The notes beneath the pieces are model-generated. The model saw nothing but the letters and a program-made list of their open reading frames with translations, did no database searches and was not told the DNA's origin. Source: Myxococcales bacterium (GTDB lineage: Bacteria > Myxococcota_A > Polyangia > Polyangiales > Houyiibacteriaceae). Taken from it: a DNA stretch of 6,509 nucleotides. Positions 1-6,079 of the stretch are shown here, piece after piece (within the stretch, counting starts at the first letter, position 1; the number at the start of each line of letters is the position of its first letter). The translations under genes and the position numbers were made by a program. The stretch lies in contig CP070650.1 of NCBI GenBank assembly GCA_020354595.1, positions 193,403-199,911 on the forward strand, written 5' to 3'.

Positions 1-167
1 TCACGGGGACGCACGTGGTCGACTTGGTGATCACCGATCTCGGTGTGTTCGAGATCGACAAGAAGGGCGGCGGCGGCATGACACTGATCGAGCTTGCCGA
101 CGGCGCGACACTGGATGAGATCGCCGAAACAACCGAAGCGTCTTACAACGTCGCGCCGGGGCTCTAG
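1..167 (+). CDS. scoB: 3-oxoacid CoA-transferase subunit B, C-terminal fragment
   Basis: Only the last 54 codons are visible; the reading frame begins at base 3 and stops at TAG 165-167. Seen: the translation contains VDLVITDLGVF, a short Lys/Gly-rich turn, then MTLIELADGATLDEIAETTE and a short tail ending NVAPGL. Known: this is the usual end of the beta subunit of class I CoA transferases (SCOT B, ScoB, AtoA), where a V-x-x-x-x-T-x-x-x-V-F strand precedes a LTLIE-x-A-x-G-x-T helix and the terminal TEA-x-F/Y-x-V segment. These cytoplasmic enzymes move CoA between succinyl-CoA or acetyl-CoA and acetoacetate or related acids. Inferred: subunit A lies just upstream, outside the window. The convergent AtoE-type transporter next door fits acetoacetate or short-chain acid use. 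The catalytic glutamate lies outside the window, so scoB and atoA cannot be told apart. The stop overlaps the transporter stop by 4 nt, leaving no room for a separate terminator. Confidence 0.85.
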   Translation, partial: TGTHVVDLVITDLGVFEIDKKGGGGMTLIELADGATLDEIAETTEASYNVAPGL

Positions 168-1498
168 CCGAACGCCAACAGCACGACTCCGACGTAGAGC
201 CCCATCCCGATCGCGAGGATGGCGGTGTAGCCGGCGATTTGGCGCGCCTTGAGCCCAGTGATCGCGAGCAGAGGCAACGCCCAGAACGGTTGCAGCAGGT
301 TCGTCCACTCGTCTCCGAACGAAAACGCCATCACGGTGCGGCCCGCGTCGAGCCCCAAAGCACTGGCGCTGGTCAGCAGGACGTCGCTCTGGAGCGCCCA
401 CTGCCCTCCCCCGGACGGAACGAAGAAGTTCACGAGGCCGGCGCTCAGGAAGGTCAGCAATGGAAACGTAGTCGTCGACGCGATCGAGGCCATCCCGGCC
501 GATAGGCGCTCGATCATGCCGCTCGCTTGCATGACGCCGAGAATCCCGAAGTAGAGCGGGAACTGAACGATGATCGAGCCCGCGCCGCGAGCGCCGTCGG
601 AGACCGAGTCCAGGAAGCTCCGGATCGAGCCGTGCGCGGCGAGCGCGAGCGCGAGAAAGAAGAGATTCACCGAGTTGAGGTTGAACGCCACGTCGCCGCG
701 AGCCCAGCTCAACGCGACCAATACGACCGTGGCGCCCCCAACCGAGAGACCGAGAATCGATCGCTTGGTCGTTGTCGGCTTGGTCGAGTGAGCCGAAGCA
801 GTCTCGGGAACCGAAGCTTCCTTGGGCGCGAGCGCAATGCACATCAACGGCAACAGGATGAGAAGCCCGCCGCTGACGACATAGTTGAGCGACGAGAAGA
901 GTGTCTCGCCGACCGGGATCGCCTCGCCGGCGCCTTGGGTGAACTGCGCCGACTCGGCCGCCTTGAGCGGCGCAGAGCCACTGAGACCGCCGTGCCAGAC
1001 GGCCAAGCCCGCGTACGCCGCGGCGCCGAGGACGGGGATGTCCATCGGTCTTCCCTCTTCAGCAGCGCTGTCGGCGATCTCCCGAACGACGAACGCAGCC
1101 ACGACCGCCCCGAGACCCCACTGGACGAGGCCGGTGACACACGCGATGAGCGCTACCAGCCCTGCCGCCGGGGGCGTCGTCTTGGGCCAACGCGCGAGCG
1201 CGCGCACGAGCTTCTGCACCGGCGGGCTCGACGCGAGCGCCTGGCCGGTGACGAGGATGAGGCACATCTGCAACGCAAATGCGAGAAGTGGCGTGCTCGA
1301 AAAGCCCGAATACCAGCCTTGCAGCACTTCGCCGGCCGACCCCGTAAGGGCAAAGCCCCCAATCACGGTGACCAGCGTCAGGACCAACGCCAACACGAAC
1401 GGATCGGGCACCCAGCGTTCGGCCCACCGGCTGAAAACCTCTCCAAGCCGAGCCAGCATGGCGCGGACCATACCACCAAGTGCTAGAACCGTGGGCAT
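164..1498 (-). CDS. atoE: AtoE-type short-chain fatty acid transporter
   Basis: A 444-residue polytopic inner-membrane protein, nearly the length of E. coli AtoE (about 440). Known: AtoE-family permeases import acetoacetate, butyrate and similar short-chain acids for CoA activation. Seen: an amphipathic N-terminus with WAERWVPDPF (25-34), matching the RWLPDP-type start of AtoE. About ten hydrophobic stretches follow, for example 33-51, 69-89, 110-136, 205-224, 249-264, 276-289, 345-361 and 421-443. Family motifs include WHGGLSGSAPL (168-178), IPVGETLFSSLN (194-205), FFVPSGGGQWALQ (358-370) and QPFWALPLLAI (403-413). A hydrophilic loop at 225-247 corresponds to a longer loop in E. coli. I chose the ATG at 1498 because AGGTGG lies 9 nt upstream (1508-1513). 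An ATG at 1471 (Met10) would fit E. coli better in length, but its GGTGG sits only 1 nt away. The neighbouring convergent CoA-transferase gene supports the role. Confidence 0.92.
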   Translation of the reverse strand: MPTVLALGGMVRAMLARLGEVFSRWAERWVPDPFVLALVLTLVTVIGGFALTGSAGEVLQGWYSGFSSTPLLAFALQMCLILVTGQALASSPPVQKLVRALARWPKTTPPAAGLVALIACVTGLVQWGLGAVVAAFVVREIADSAAEEGRPMDIPVLGAAAYAGLAVWHGGLSGSAPLKAAESAQFTQGAGEAIPVGETLFSSLNYVVSGGLLILLPLMCIALAPKEASVPETASAHSTKPTTTKRSILGLSVGGATVVLVALSWARGDVAFNLNSVNLFFLALALAAHGSIRSFLDSVSDGARGAGSIIVQFPLYFGILGVMQASGMIERLSAGMASIASTTTFPLLTFLSAGLVNFFVPSGGGQWALQSDVLLTSASALGLDAGRTVMAFSFGDEWTNLLQPFWALPLLAITGLKARQIAGYTAILAIGMGLYVGVVLLAFG

Positions 1499-2447
1499 GC
1501 AGAGTAGCCACCTATGGCCGATCGTGCTCTTGGCGCTGGCCCTCGGGATCGCTGCGCCCTACTTCGCGCTCCGGCGCGAGACCCGAGCGCTCAACGCCGT
1601 TGCGCGCGAGGCTCTCGGTGGAACCTACGTGACCTTGTCGGACGGCGTGACCCACTACGAGATAACCGGGCCAGTCGACGCTCCCGTGGTCGTGTTGATC
1701 CACGGCGGCACGATCGCGCACTACGCTTGGGACGCCCAAGTGCTGCCACTCCGCGAAGCGGGCTTCCGAGTCTTGCGCTACACGCACTTCGGCCGCGGCT
1801 ACTCGGATCGCCCGCTGGTCGACTACGACCGCGCGCTCTACCAGCGCCAGCTCGAGGAGCTCCTGCAGGCGATGAGCATCGAGGGTCCGGTCACGTTGAT
1901 CGGGGTCTCTTTCGGTGGCGCGATCGCGGCGACGTTCGCTCAGGCACATCCCGATCGTGTCGCCGGTCTCGTGTTGATCGCACCGGTCGTCGACTACGCG
2001 GAAGGCCGCGCCCTCTTCGGCTTGGCGAAAATCCCGGTCTTGAGCGAGTGGTACTCGCGCGTCTTCGCCGTGCGCGCGACGGTGGCCCGGGCCGCCGGGT
2101 TCTTCGAGGAGTCCGGCGCCGACCCGAGCTACGCGCAACGCTTCGACGAGCAAACCCGGTTCGACGGCTACGAGCGCGCGCTCCTTTCGTTCTCGCGCAC
2201 CGACGCGCTGGCCAGCTACCGCGACATCTACGGTGGGTTGAGCGAGCAACCCAAGCTGCTCATCTGGGGCACCGCCGACCCCGAGATCCCAAAGGCGCAC
2301 ATCGACTTCCTCCGCTCCGAGCTGAGGAACCTCACATACGCAGAAATCGACGGAGCCGGCCACGGCGTCACAGTCGAACGCCAAGAAGAGGTCAACCACC
2401 AAATCCTCTCCTTCATGGGGACACGCTACCCCTCCAAAACCCAATAA
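1497..2447 (+). CDS. Alpha/beta-fold hydrolase with N-terminal membrane anchor
   Basis: A 316-residue serine hydrolase. Seen: an N-terminal hydrophobic segment (about 7-24) followed by RRETR, which looks like an uncleaved signal anchor with no clear signal-peptidase site. A complete alpha/beta hydrolase domain follows: oxyanion-region HGG at 69-71, HFGRGYSDRP at 97-106, nucleophile elbow GVSFGG with Ser138, a helical cap near 165-235, acid Asp261 in WGTADPEIP, and His289 in GAGHGV. The catalytic triad therefore looks intact. Known: the fold covers esterases, lipases, epoxide hydrolases, haloperoxidases and C-C hydrolases. HFGRGYSDRP and the overall layout fit the broad Abhydrolase_1 group, but I cannot name a substrate. 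The frame is open far upstream, but that part is antisense to the transporter gene. I take ATG 1497, which places the anchor at the N-terminus, although its ribosome-binding site is weak. The last nine residues (after Met307) are encoded inside the inverted repeat at 2414-2584 and may be an acquired tail. Confidence 0.88.
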   Translation: MQSSHLWPIVLLALALGIAAPYFALRRETRALNAVAREALGGTYVTLSDGVTHYEITGPVDAPVVVLIHGGTIAHYAWDAQVLPLREAGFRVLRYTHFGRGYSDRPLVDYDRALYQRQLEELLQAMSIEGPVTLIGVSFGGAIAATFAQAHPDRVAGLVLIAPVVDYAEGRALFGLAKIPVLSEWYSRVFAVRATVARAAGFFEESGADPSYAQRFDEQTRFDGYERALLSFSRTDALASYRDIYGGLSEQPKLLIWGTADPEIPKAHIDFLRSELRNLTYAEIDGAGHGVTVERQEEVNHQILSFMGTRYPSKTQ

Positions 2448-2584
2448 ATCCCGCGCACTTACAAGACCAACCGCGAAAATGCAGGCAAGCTGCGTGGCGC
2501 GTGGGCGAGACCGCGTTTTCGCGGTTGGGTCTGTAAGGTCGCGGAAGGAGGAGGGTTTTGGGGGGCGAGCGTGTCCCCTACATG
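2414..2584. repeat. Long imperfect inverted repeat across a convergent gene junction
   Basis: Two arms of about 66-69 bp (2414-2479 and 2516-2584) flank a 36-bp centre. Perfectly complementary blocks occur in the same order in both arms: 11 bp GGGGACACGCT (2417-2427 with 2568-2578), 9 bp CCAAAACCC (2434-2442 with 2553-2561), 5 bp CTTAC (2458-2462 with 2533-2537) and 13 bp CCAACCGCGAAAA (2467-2479 with 2516-2528). Partly matching sequence lies between them, and both outer ends begin at CATG. Collinear blocks of this length are unlikely by chance. The left arm runs into the hydrolase coding end and the right arm supplies the dctP stop codon region. Possible roles are a bidirectional transcription terminator or a REP-like or MITE-like mobile repeat. 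The sequence alone does not decide between these. Confidence 0.8.
2510..2525. terminator. Short GC hairpin, possible bidirectional terminator core
   Basis: ACCGCG-TTTT-CGCGGT forms a perfect 6-bp stem with a 4-nt loop, located between the converging hydrolase and dctP genes. It has no downstream T-run on either strand, so it is not a classic intrinsic terminator. Its right half is also part of the 13-bp arm of the longer inverted repeat, so the two structures would compete. A terminator role is inferred from position only. Confidence 0.3.
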
Positions 2585-3588
2585 GTGTTGCGGATGGCTT
2601 TTAGGAGGGTGACGCCGGCTGGGCCCATTTCCTTGGCGACGCGGTCGGGGACGCCCGCCTGCATGGCTTTGAAGGCGGCGAGCTCTTCGGGGGGCGGGTC
2701 GTAAATGTCGTAGCCGTAGCGCTTGAGGTTCTTGAGTAAGACGGGCTCGACTTTGCGCACCTGCTCGCGGCCCCAGGCCGTGAGCTCGCGGTCGAGGTCG
2801 TCGGTGATGATCTTCTGGATGTCCTTCGGAAGCGTCTCGAACCACTTCTTCGAGTACACCAGAATCGCCGGCTGGTAGCAGTGGCGGCTCAAGAAGATGT
2901 GGCGCTCGCCCTCCTTGAGGCCCTGATACCAGCTCCCGGCCATCGCGAAGAGCGGCGTGTTGTCGAAGCCGTCCACGACGCCGGTCTGGACGCTCATGAG
3001 CGTGTTGCCGTTGTCGATCGGGACCGGAGTGGCACCAAAAGCCTCGTACGTCTCGACGTGCACCAACGACTCCTGCGAACGGAACCGAATCCCCCGCATG
3101 TCTTCGGGCTTCCGGATCTTCTGCTTGCTGAAGTACGACCGATATCCGTTCTCGGCCCAGATTCCGAAAATCAAGCCCCGCTTCGAGAGAACCTTCTTGA
3201 CCTGGTTGGTCACCTCGGCGTTGTCGAGCGCTTTGTCGGCAGCGGCAAAGTTCTGGAACACGTACGGTGCCTCGATCACGTTCACCTCGCGGACGATCGA
3301 GCTCATCCCCCCGACCGAGCCCGCAAACGCTTGCATGCTCCCCATTTGCACACGACGCGCCATCGAGCGCTCGTTGCCGCGCCCGAGACGGAGCTTCACC
3401 TTGAGACGTCCTCCGGTCGCCTCCTGGACTTCCTTCTTGTAGCGCTTGAGCTGGGCAGCCCACGGGCTTCCGGACGGAGCGACCGTCCCGACCTCCATCA
3501 CGAACTCCGGATCTTCCGCGACGGCTGGGCCGGCGACGGCCACAGAGAGAGCGAGCAGCGCTGCGAAAGAAAAGAGGACTTTGTGCAT
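2578..3588 (-). CDS. dctP: TRAP transporter solute-binding protein, DctP family
   Basis: A 336-residue periplasmic binding protein, the usual DctP length. Seen: a Sec signal peptide (MHK, hydrophobic core 4-19, likely cleavage after AVA at 22-24), then the mature N-terminus with VMEVGTVAPSGSPWAAQLKRYKK (30-52), typical of the family's substrate-entry lobe. EVQEATGGRLKVKL follows at 53-66. The pattern KPEDMRGIRFR (160-170) corresponds to the family's K-x-x-D-x-x-G-x-K-x-R segment, whose arginine usually binds the ligand carboxylate. VDGFDNTP (205-212) matches the family's V-D-G-x-x-x motif. Known: DctP proteins deliver carboxylates to DctQ/DctM permeases. No dctQ or dctM is visible here, and the gene ends its transcription unit, so it is an orphan in this window. 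It lies 11 nt after the acyl-CoA synthetase gene and was probably transcribed with it. The ligand may therefore be an acid that is then CoA-activated (inference). The start has AAGGA 6 nt upstream. Confidence 0.93.
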   Translation of the reverse strand: MHKVLFSFAALLALSVAVAGPAVAEDPEFVMEVGTVAPSGSPWAAQLKRYKKEVQEATGGRLKVKLRLGRGNERSMARRVQMGSMQAFAGSVGGMSSIVREVNVIEAPYVFQNFAAADKALDNAEVTNQVKKVLSKRGLIFGIWAENGYRSYFSKQKIRKPEDMRGIRFRSQESLVHVETYEAFGATPVPIDNGNTLMSVQTGVVDGFDNTPLFAMAGSWYQGLKEGERHIFLSRHCYQPAILVYSKKWFETLPKDIQKIITDDLDRELTAWGREQVRKVEPVLLKNLKRYGYDIYDPPPEELAAFKAMQAGVPDRVAKEMGPAGVTLLKAIRNTM

Positions 3589-3594
3589 TCGAAA

Positions 3595-3599
3595 TCCTT
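3595..3599 (-). promoter_or_regulatory. Ribosome-binding site of dctP
   Basis: AAGGA, 6 nt before the dctP ATG, directly abuts the TAG stop of the upstream acyl-CoA synthetase gene. Ribosomes finishing the synthetase would release at the dctP initiation region, so translational coupling is plausible. It also fixes the dctP start. Confidence 0.7.
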
Positions 3600-5447
3600 C
3601 TAGCGAACAGGGGGAGCTTGGCTCGCCTCAGGACGAGAGGAGGCCCCTGAGGCGTACATGCCATCGATGATGGCTTTGTACTTGTCGTTGATGACGTTGC
3701 GTTTGACCTTCATGGTCGGTGTGAGCTCGCCGCCCTCGACGCTGAGCATGTGCGGGAGCACTTCGAACTTCTTGATCGTCTGATACCTCGCCACCTTCGC
3801 GTTGCAGTCCGATTCGATGCGATTCTCCAAAAAGGCCCGGACTCTCTCGTCCACCGCGATCTCCGGAAGCGGTGCGGCCGGAACGCCTGCGGCCTGGCAC
3901 AGATCGGGAAGCGCCTCCTCCTCGAGCGCGAGGATCGCGCATAGGTAGGGCTGGCGATCGCCCACGACGACGGCCTGACCGACGCCCGGAATGCCCTGCA
4001 AATGGTTCTCCATCTCAGCAGGTGCGACGTTCTTCCCCCCCGCCGTAATCAATAGGTCCTTCTTGCGCCCGGTGATGCTGAGGAACCCGTCTTCGTCCAC
4101 GGCCCCGAGGTCACCGGTTCGCAGCCAGCCATCATCGGTCCAGAGCTCGGCGCTCTTGTCGGGCATGTAGAGGTAGCCAGACACCATGTTTGCGCCACGC
4201 AAGAGGATCTCCCCGTCGTCCGCGATCCGCACTTCGACCCCTGGAAGAGGCTGCCCAACCGTGCCGAAGCGCGGCTTCCCGAGTGGATTGGCCGTCGCCA
4301 TTCCGGTGGTCTCGGTCATACCAAAGCCCTCGTGGATTGGGATGCCGATCGAAGCGAAGAACTCCAGGGTCGACTGCGCGGCGGGAGCGGCCCCGGAACC
4401 CGCCCCGAGTAGCTGGTCGAGGCCAATCGCGCTCTTGATCTTCGAGATGACGAGCTTGTTCGCCAGTCGGCGCTGGAACGTATCGACGTCCACGCCGGTT
4501 TCGACGGATTGCTTGAAGCTCTGCAGCTCGACCCGCCGCGCCCAAGCCGCAAGCTTGGCTTTGATGCCCGTCGCCGACAGCAAGTTTGCCGTCAGCGCGG
4601 CTTCGAACTTCTCCCAAACGCGAGGTACCGCGAAGAAGAGATGAGGACGCGCCGCAACGAGATGGTCTTTGATCTTCGCGAGGTCGGCGCAGAAGTAGGT
4701 CTCGGTAGCGACTCTCAAACCCACGAAGTTCGTGAAGATCTGTTCCGCGACGTGACAGAGCGGGAGGTAGCTCACGTACCGGCTCGGATCGATTTGCATC
4801 ATCTCCGGGTAGGTCTCGATCAGAGATTGGCCCATCGCCTCGATTCCACGATGGGTGACCATGGCTCCCTTCGGCACGCCGGTCGTCCCCGACGTGTAGA
4901 TGAGTAACGCGAGGTCGTCCGGCTTTGCGGCGGCCATGCGTCGCTCGACCTCACCGTCGGACTCTTGACTCCCGCGAGCGATGACCTCCCACAGCGAGGT
5001 CACGAGCTCGCGGTCGCTTTGCACGGGGTCCATGGTGATGATGTGCTCGACGTCGATCAGCCCCTGATCGAGCGCGGCCAGATACTTGTCGAGCTGCGCC
5101 TGATTGTCGCAGATCGCCACCTTCGCTTTGCAATGCTTGACGATGTACGCGACCTGCTCGACCGTGTTCGTCACATAGATGGGGGCCGGCACGGCAGCGG
5201 CCGCGCTGATGCCCATCTGAGAAATCACCCAATCGCGACGATTGTTGCCGATGAGCGCCACACCGTCGCCTGGCTCAACGCCGAGCGCGATCAGCGCTTT
5301 GGCCAGGCCGCGCACGGCATCCCAGTACTCGGCCCAATTAGTCGACACCCAGCTTCCGTCGGTGCCCATCTCGACCAGCGCCTTTCGATCGGGGCGCTCG
5401 GCCGCAAACTTCGCGATCTGTCCAGGTAGGGTCCACGTCTCGGTCAT
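3600..5447 (-). CDS. Long-chain acyl-CoA synthetase (AMP-forming, FadD15-like)
   Basis: A 615-residue member of the AMP-binding (ANL) superfamily. Known: these enzymes activate a fatty acid with ATP to an acyl-adenylate and then an acyl-CoA. Seen: the ATP-binding loop YTSGTTGVPKG (184-194), SYLPLCHVAEQ (226-236), GSGAAPAA (350-357), A5 motif GFGMTET (374-380), A7 WLRTGDLG (441-448), A8 hinge ITGRKKDLLITAGGKNVAP (458-476) and the C-terminal lysine region ELTPTMKVKR (574-583), which holds the thioester- or adenylation-step lysine. All core motifs look intact. Length, the QIFTNF segment and the LTPTMKVKR ending fit bacterial long-chain synthetases resembling mycobacterial FadD15 and eukaryotic ACSL, rather than short-chain acetyl-CoA synthetases. 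The frame stays open 192 codons further upstream, across the divergent GFA-family gene, but the ATG at 5447 has GGAGG 4 nt before it and begins at the expected domain edge. It is the first gene of a probable operon with dctP. Substrate chain length is inferred. Confidence 0.93.
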   Translation of the reverse strand: MTETWTLPGQIAKFAAERPDRKALVEMGTDGSWVSTNWAEYWDAVRGLAKALIALGVEPGDGVALIGNNRRDWVISQMGISAAAAVPAPIYVTNTVEQVAYIVKHCKAKVAICDNQAQLDKYLAALDQGLIDVEHIITMDPVQSDRELVTSLWEVIARGSQESDGEVERRMAAAKPDDLALLIYTSGTTGVPKGAMVTHRGIEAMGQSLIETYPEMMQIDPSRYVSYLPLCHVAEQIFTNFVGLRVATETYFCADLAKIKDHLVAARPHLFFAVPRVWEKFEAALTANLLSATGIKAKLAAWARRVELQSFKQSVETGVDVDTFQRRLANKLVISKIKSAIGLDQLLGAGSGAAPAAQSTLEFFASIGIPIHEGFGMTETTGMATANPLGKPRFGTVGQPLPGVEVRIADDGEILLRGANMVSGYLYMPDKSAELWTDDGWLRTGDLGAVDEDGFLSITGRKKDLLITAGGKNVAPAEMENHLQGIPGVGQAVVVGDRQPYLCAILALEEEALPDLCQAAGVPAAPLPEIAVDERVRAFLENRIESDCNAKVARYQTIKKFEVLPHMLSVEGGELTPTMKVKRNVINDKYKAIIDGMYASGASSRPEASQAPPVR

Positions 5448-5451
5448 GCTT

Positions 5452-5456
5452 CCTCC
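5452..5456 (-). promoter_or_regulatory. Ribosome-binding site deciding the synthetase start
   Basis: GGAGG on the minus strand lies 4 nt before ATG 5447-5445. It supports this start over the much longer upstream open frame, which is antisense to a real gene. Confidence 0.75.
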
Positions 5457-5538
5457 GCCGAAGGGGTCGACCCTACCCGAAATCGCGGGGCTCGTCTTTG
5501 CGAAAAAGATGCGCGTGCTTGCACCCCGAGAGCCGGTT

Positions 5539-5552
5539 CGGTACTCGTACCG
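5539..5552. promoter_or_regulatory. 14-bp dyad in the divergent intergenic region, candidate operator
   Basis: CGGTAC-TC-GTACCG is a perfect palindrome with 6-bp arms around a 2-bp centre. It sits within about 7 bp of the midpoint of the 183-bp region (5448-5630) between the divergent acyl-CoA synthetase and GFA-family genes. Another short palindrome, ATGCAT, follows at 5554-5559. The position suits a regulator serving both promoters. I found no convincing -35/-10 pair beside it, and no regulator gene is in the window, so the role is inferred. Confidence 0.35.
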
Positions 5553-5612
5553 CATGCATGGACGGAGAGCGCTTCTGTTGGCCCTGTTCGACCACACCTT
5601 GGGCACCGGCTC

Positions 5613-5623
5613 AGGAGGGGAGG
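5613..5623 (+). promoter_or_regulatory. Purine-rich ribosome-binding site of the GFA-family gene
   Basis: AGGAGGGGAGG ends 7 nt before ATG 5631. It is a double, strong Shine-Dalgarno match and fixes the start of the GFA-family gene. Confidence 0.75.
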
Positions 5624-5630
5624 CAACACG

Positions 5631-6044
5631 ATGAGCAAAACAGCCGGCGGATCTTGCGTGTGCGGGGCCGTCGCGTACCGAATCGAAGGACCTTACCGGG
5701 GCTTTCAGTATTGCCATTGCAGCCGATGCCGGAAGAAGACCGGCTCGTCGAACTGCGCCAATCTGTTCGTCCCCGTCGATCAGTTCACCTGGGAGCGGGG
5801 TGAAGACAAGTGCAGGCGGTTCGAGCTCCCGGCTACAAAGTGGTGGAGCACGGCGTTCTGCACCGAATGCGGTTCGGCGGTGCCTTGGCTCACCCGCAAC
5901 GGCAAGACCATGGTCGTCGGCGCGGGCGGCCTCGACGACGACCCAGGAGAGCGACCGATGTTCAGCGTGTACTACGGATCGCGAGCTCCTTGGTACGTAC
6001 ACGTCTCCGATCTCGAAATGCACGAGACGGGCCCGAGGTCGTAA
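5631..6044 (+). CDS. GFA / CENP-V domain zinc-binding protein
   Basis: A 137-residue cytoplasmic protein spanning one full GFA domain with no signal peptide. Seen: GSCVCGAVAYRI (7-18) with Cys9 and Cys11, CHCSRCRKKTGS (28-39) with Cys28, Cys30 and Cys33, and FCTECGSAVPW (76-86) with Cys77 and Cys80. These seven cysteines are the two zinc sites expected of the family, so the metal sites look complete. GERPMFSVYYGSRAPW near 106-121 matches the family's C-terminal strand with its P-W turn. Known: the family is named after a protein proposed to help condense glutathione with formaldehyde. Most members have no proven activity, so I do not assign formaldehyde detoxification. It is divergent from the acyl-CoA synthetase gene, and the lipoprotein gene follows after 35 nt, probably in the same transcript. 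A small frame ending in ATGA overlaps its start codon but is probably not a gene. Confidence 0.9.
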   Translation: MSKTAGGSCVCGAVAYRIEGPYRGFQYCHCSRCRKKTGSSNCANLFVPVDQFTWERGEDKCRRFELPATKWWSTAFCTECGSAVPWLTRNGKTMVVGAGGLDDDPGERPMFSVYYGSRAPWYVHVSDLEMHETGPRS

Positions 6045-6068
6045 TGTATTCTCGGCTTCGTGGTTGGC

Positions 6069-6075
6069 GGAGAGG
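6069..6075 (+). promoter_or_regulatory. Ribosome-binding site of the GDPD lipoprotein gene
   Basis: GGAGAGG ends 4 nt before ATG 6080. It supports that ATG, which also places a lipobox cysteine at residue 15. Confidence 0.65.
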
Positions 6076-6079
6076 TCGC

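Noticed and set aside
160..169. GGCT-CT-AGCC palindrome at the CoA-transferase/transporter junction as a terminator
   Set aside because: The stem is only 4 bp with a 2-nt loop and no T-run, so it is too small to support a terminator call.
527..1486. Long plus-strand frame rich in Arg, Glu and Asp inside the transporter gene
   Set aside because: Its charged, repetitive composition is typical of an antisense shadow in GC-rich DNA, and the transporter on the other strand has clear family motifs.
885..1496. Upstream extension of the hydrolase frame
   Set aside because: It is antisense to the transporter gene, is of low-complexity Arg/Ser/Pro/Ala-type composition, and would bury the natural N-terminal membrane anchor.
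2459..3664. Alternative minus-strand frame across dctP, whose C-terminus resembles that of a plus-strand frame ending at 2536
   Set aside because: The similarity of the two translated ends is a by-product of the inverted repeat. The dctP frame has the signal peptide and family motifs.
5448..5630. Sigma-70 promoters in the divergent region
   Set aside because: No -35 and -10 pair with good sequence and spacing was seen on either strand. Promoters must exist nearby, but I could not place them.
5448..6023. N-terminal extension of the acyl-CoA synthetase frame by 192 codons
   Set aside because: The extension is antisense to the GFA-family gene and has no domain similarity. A strong ribosome-binding site sits before ATG 5447, and the protein from there has the normal family length.
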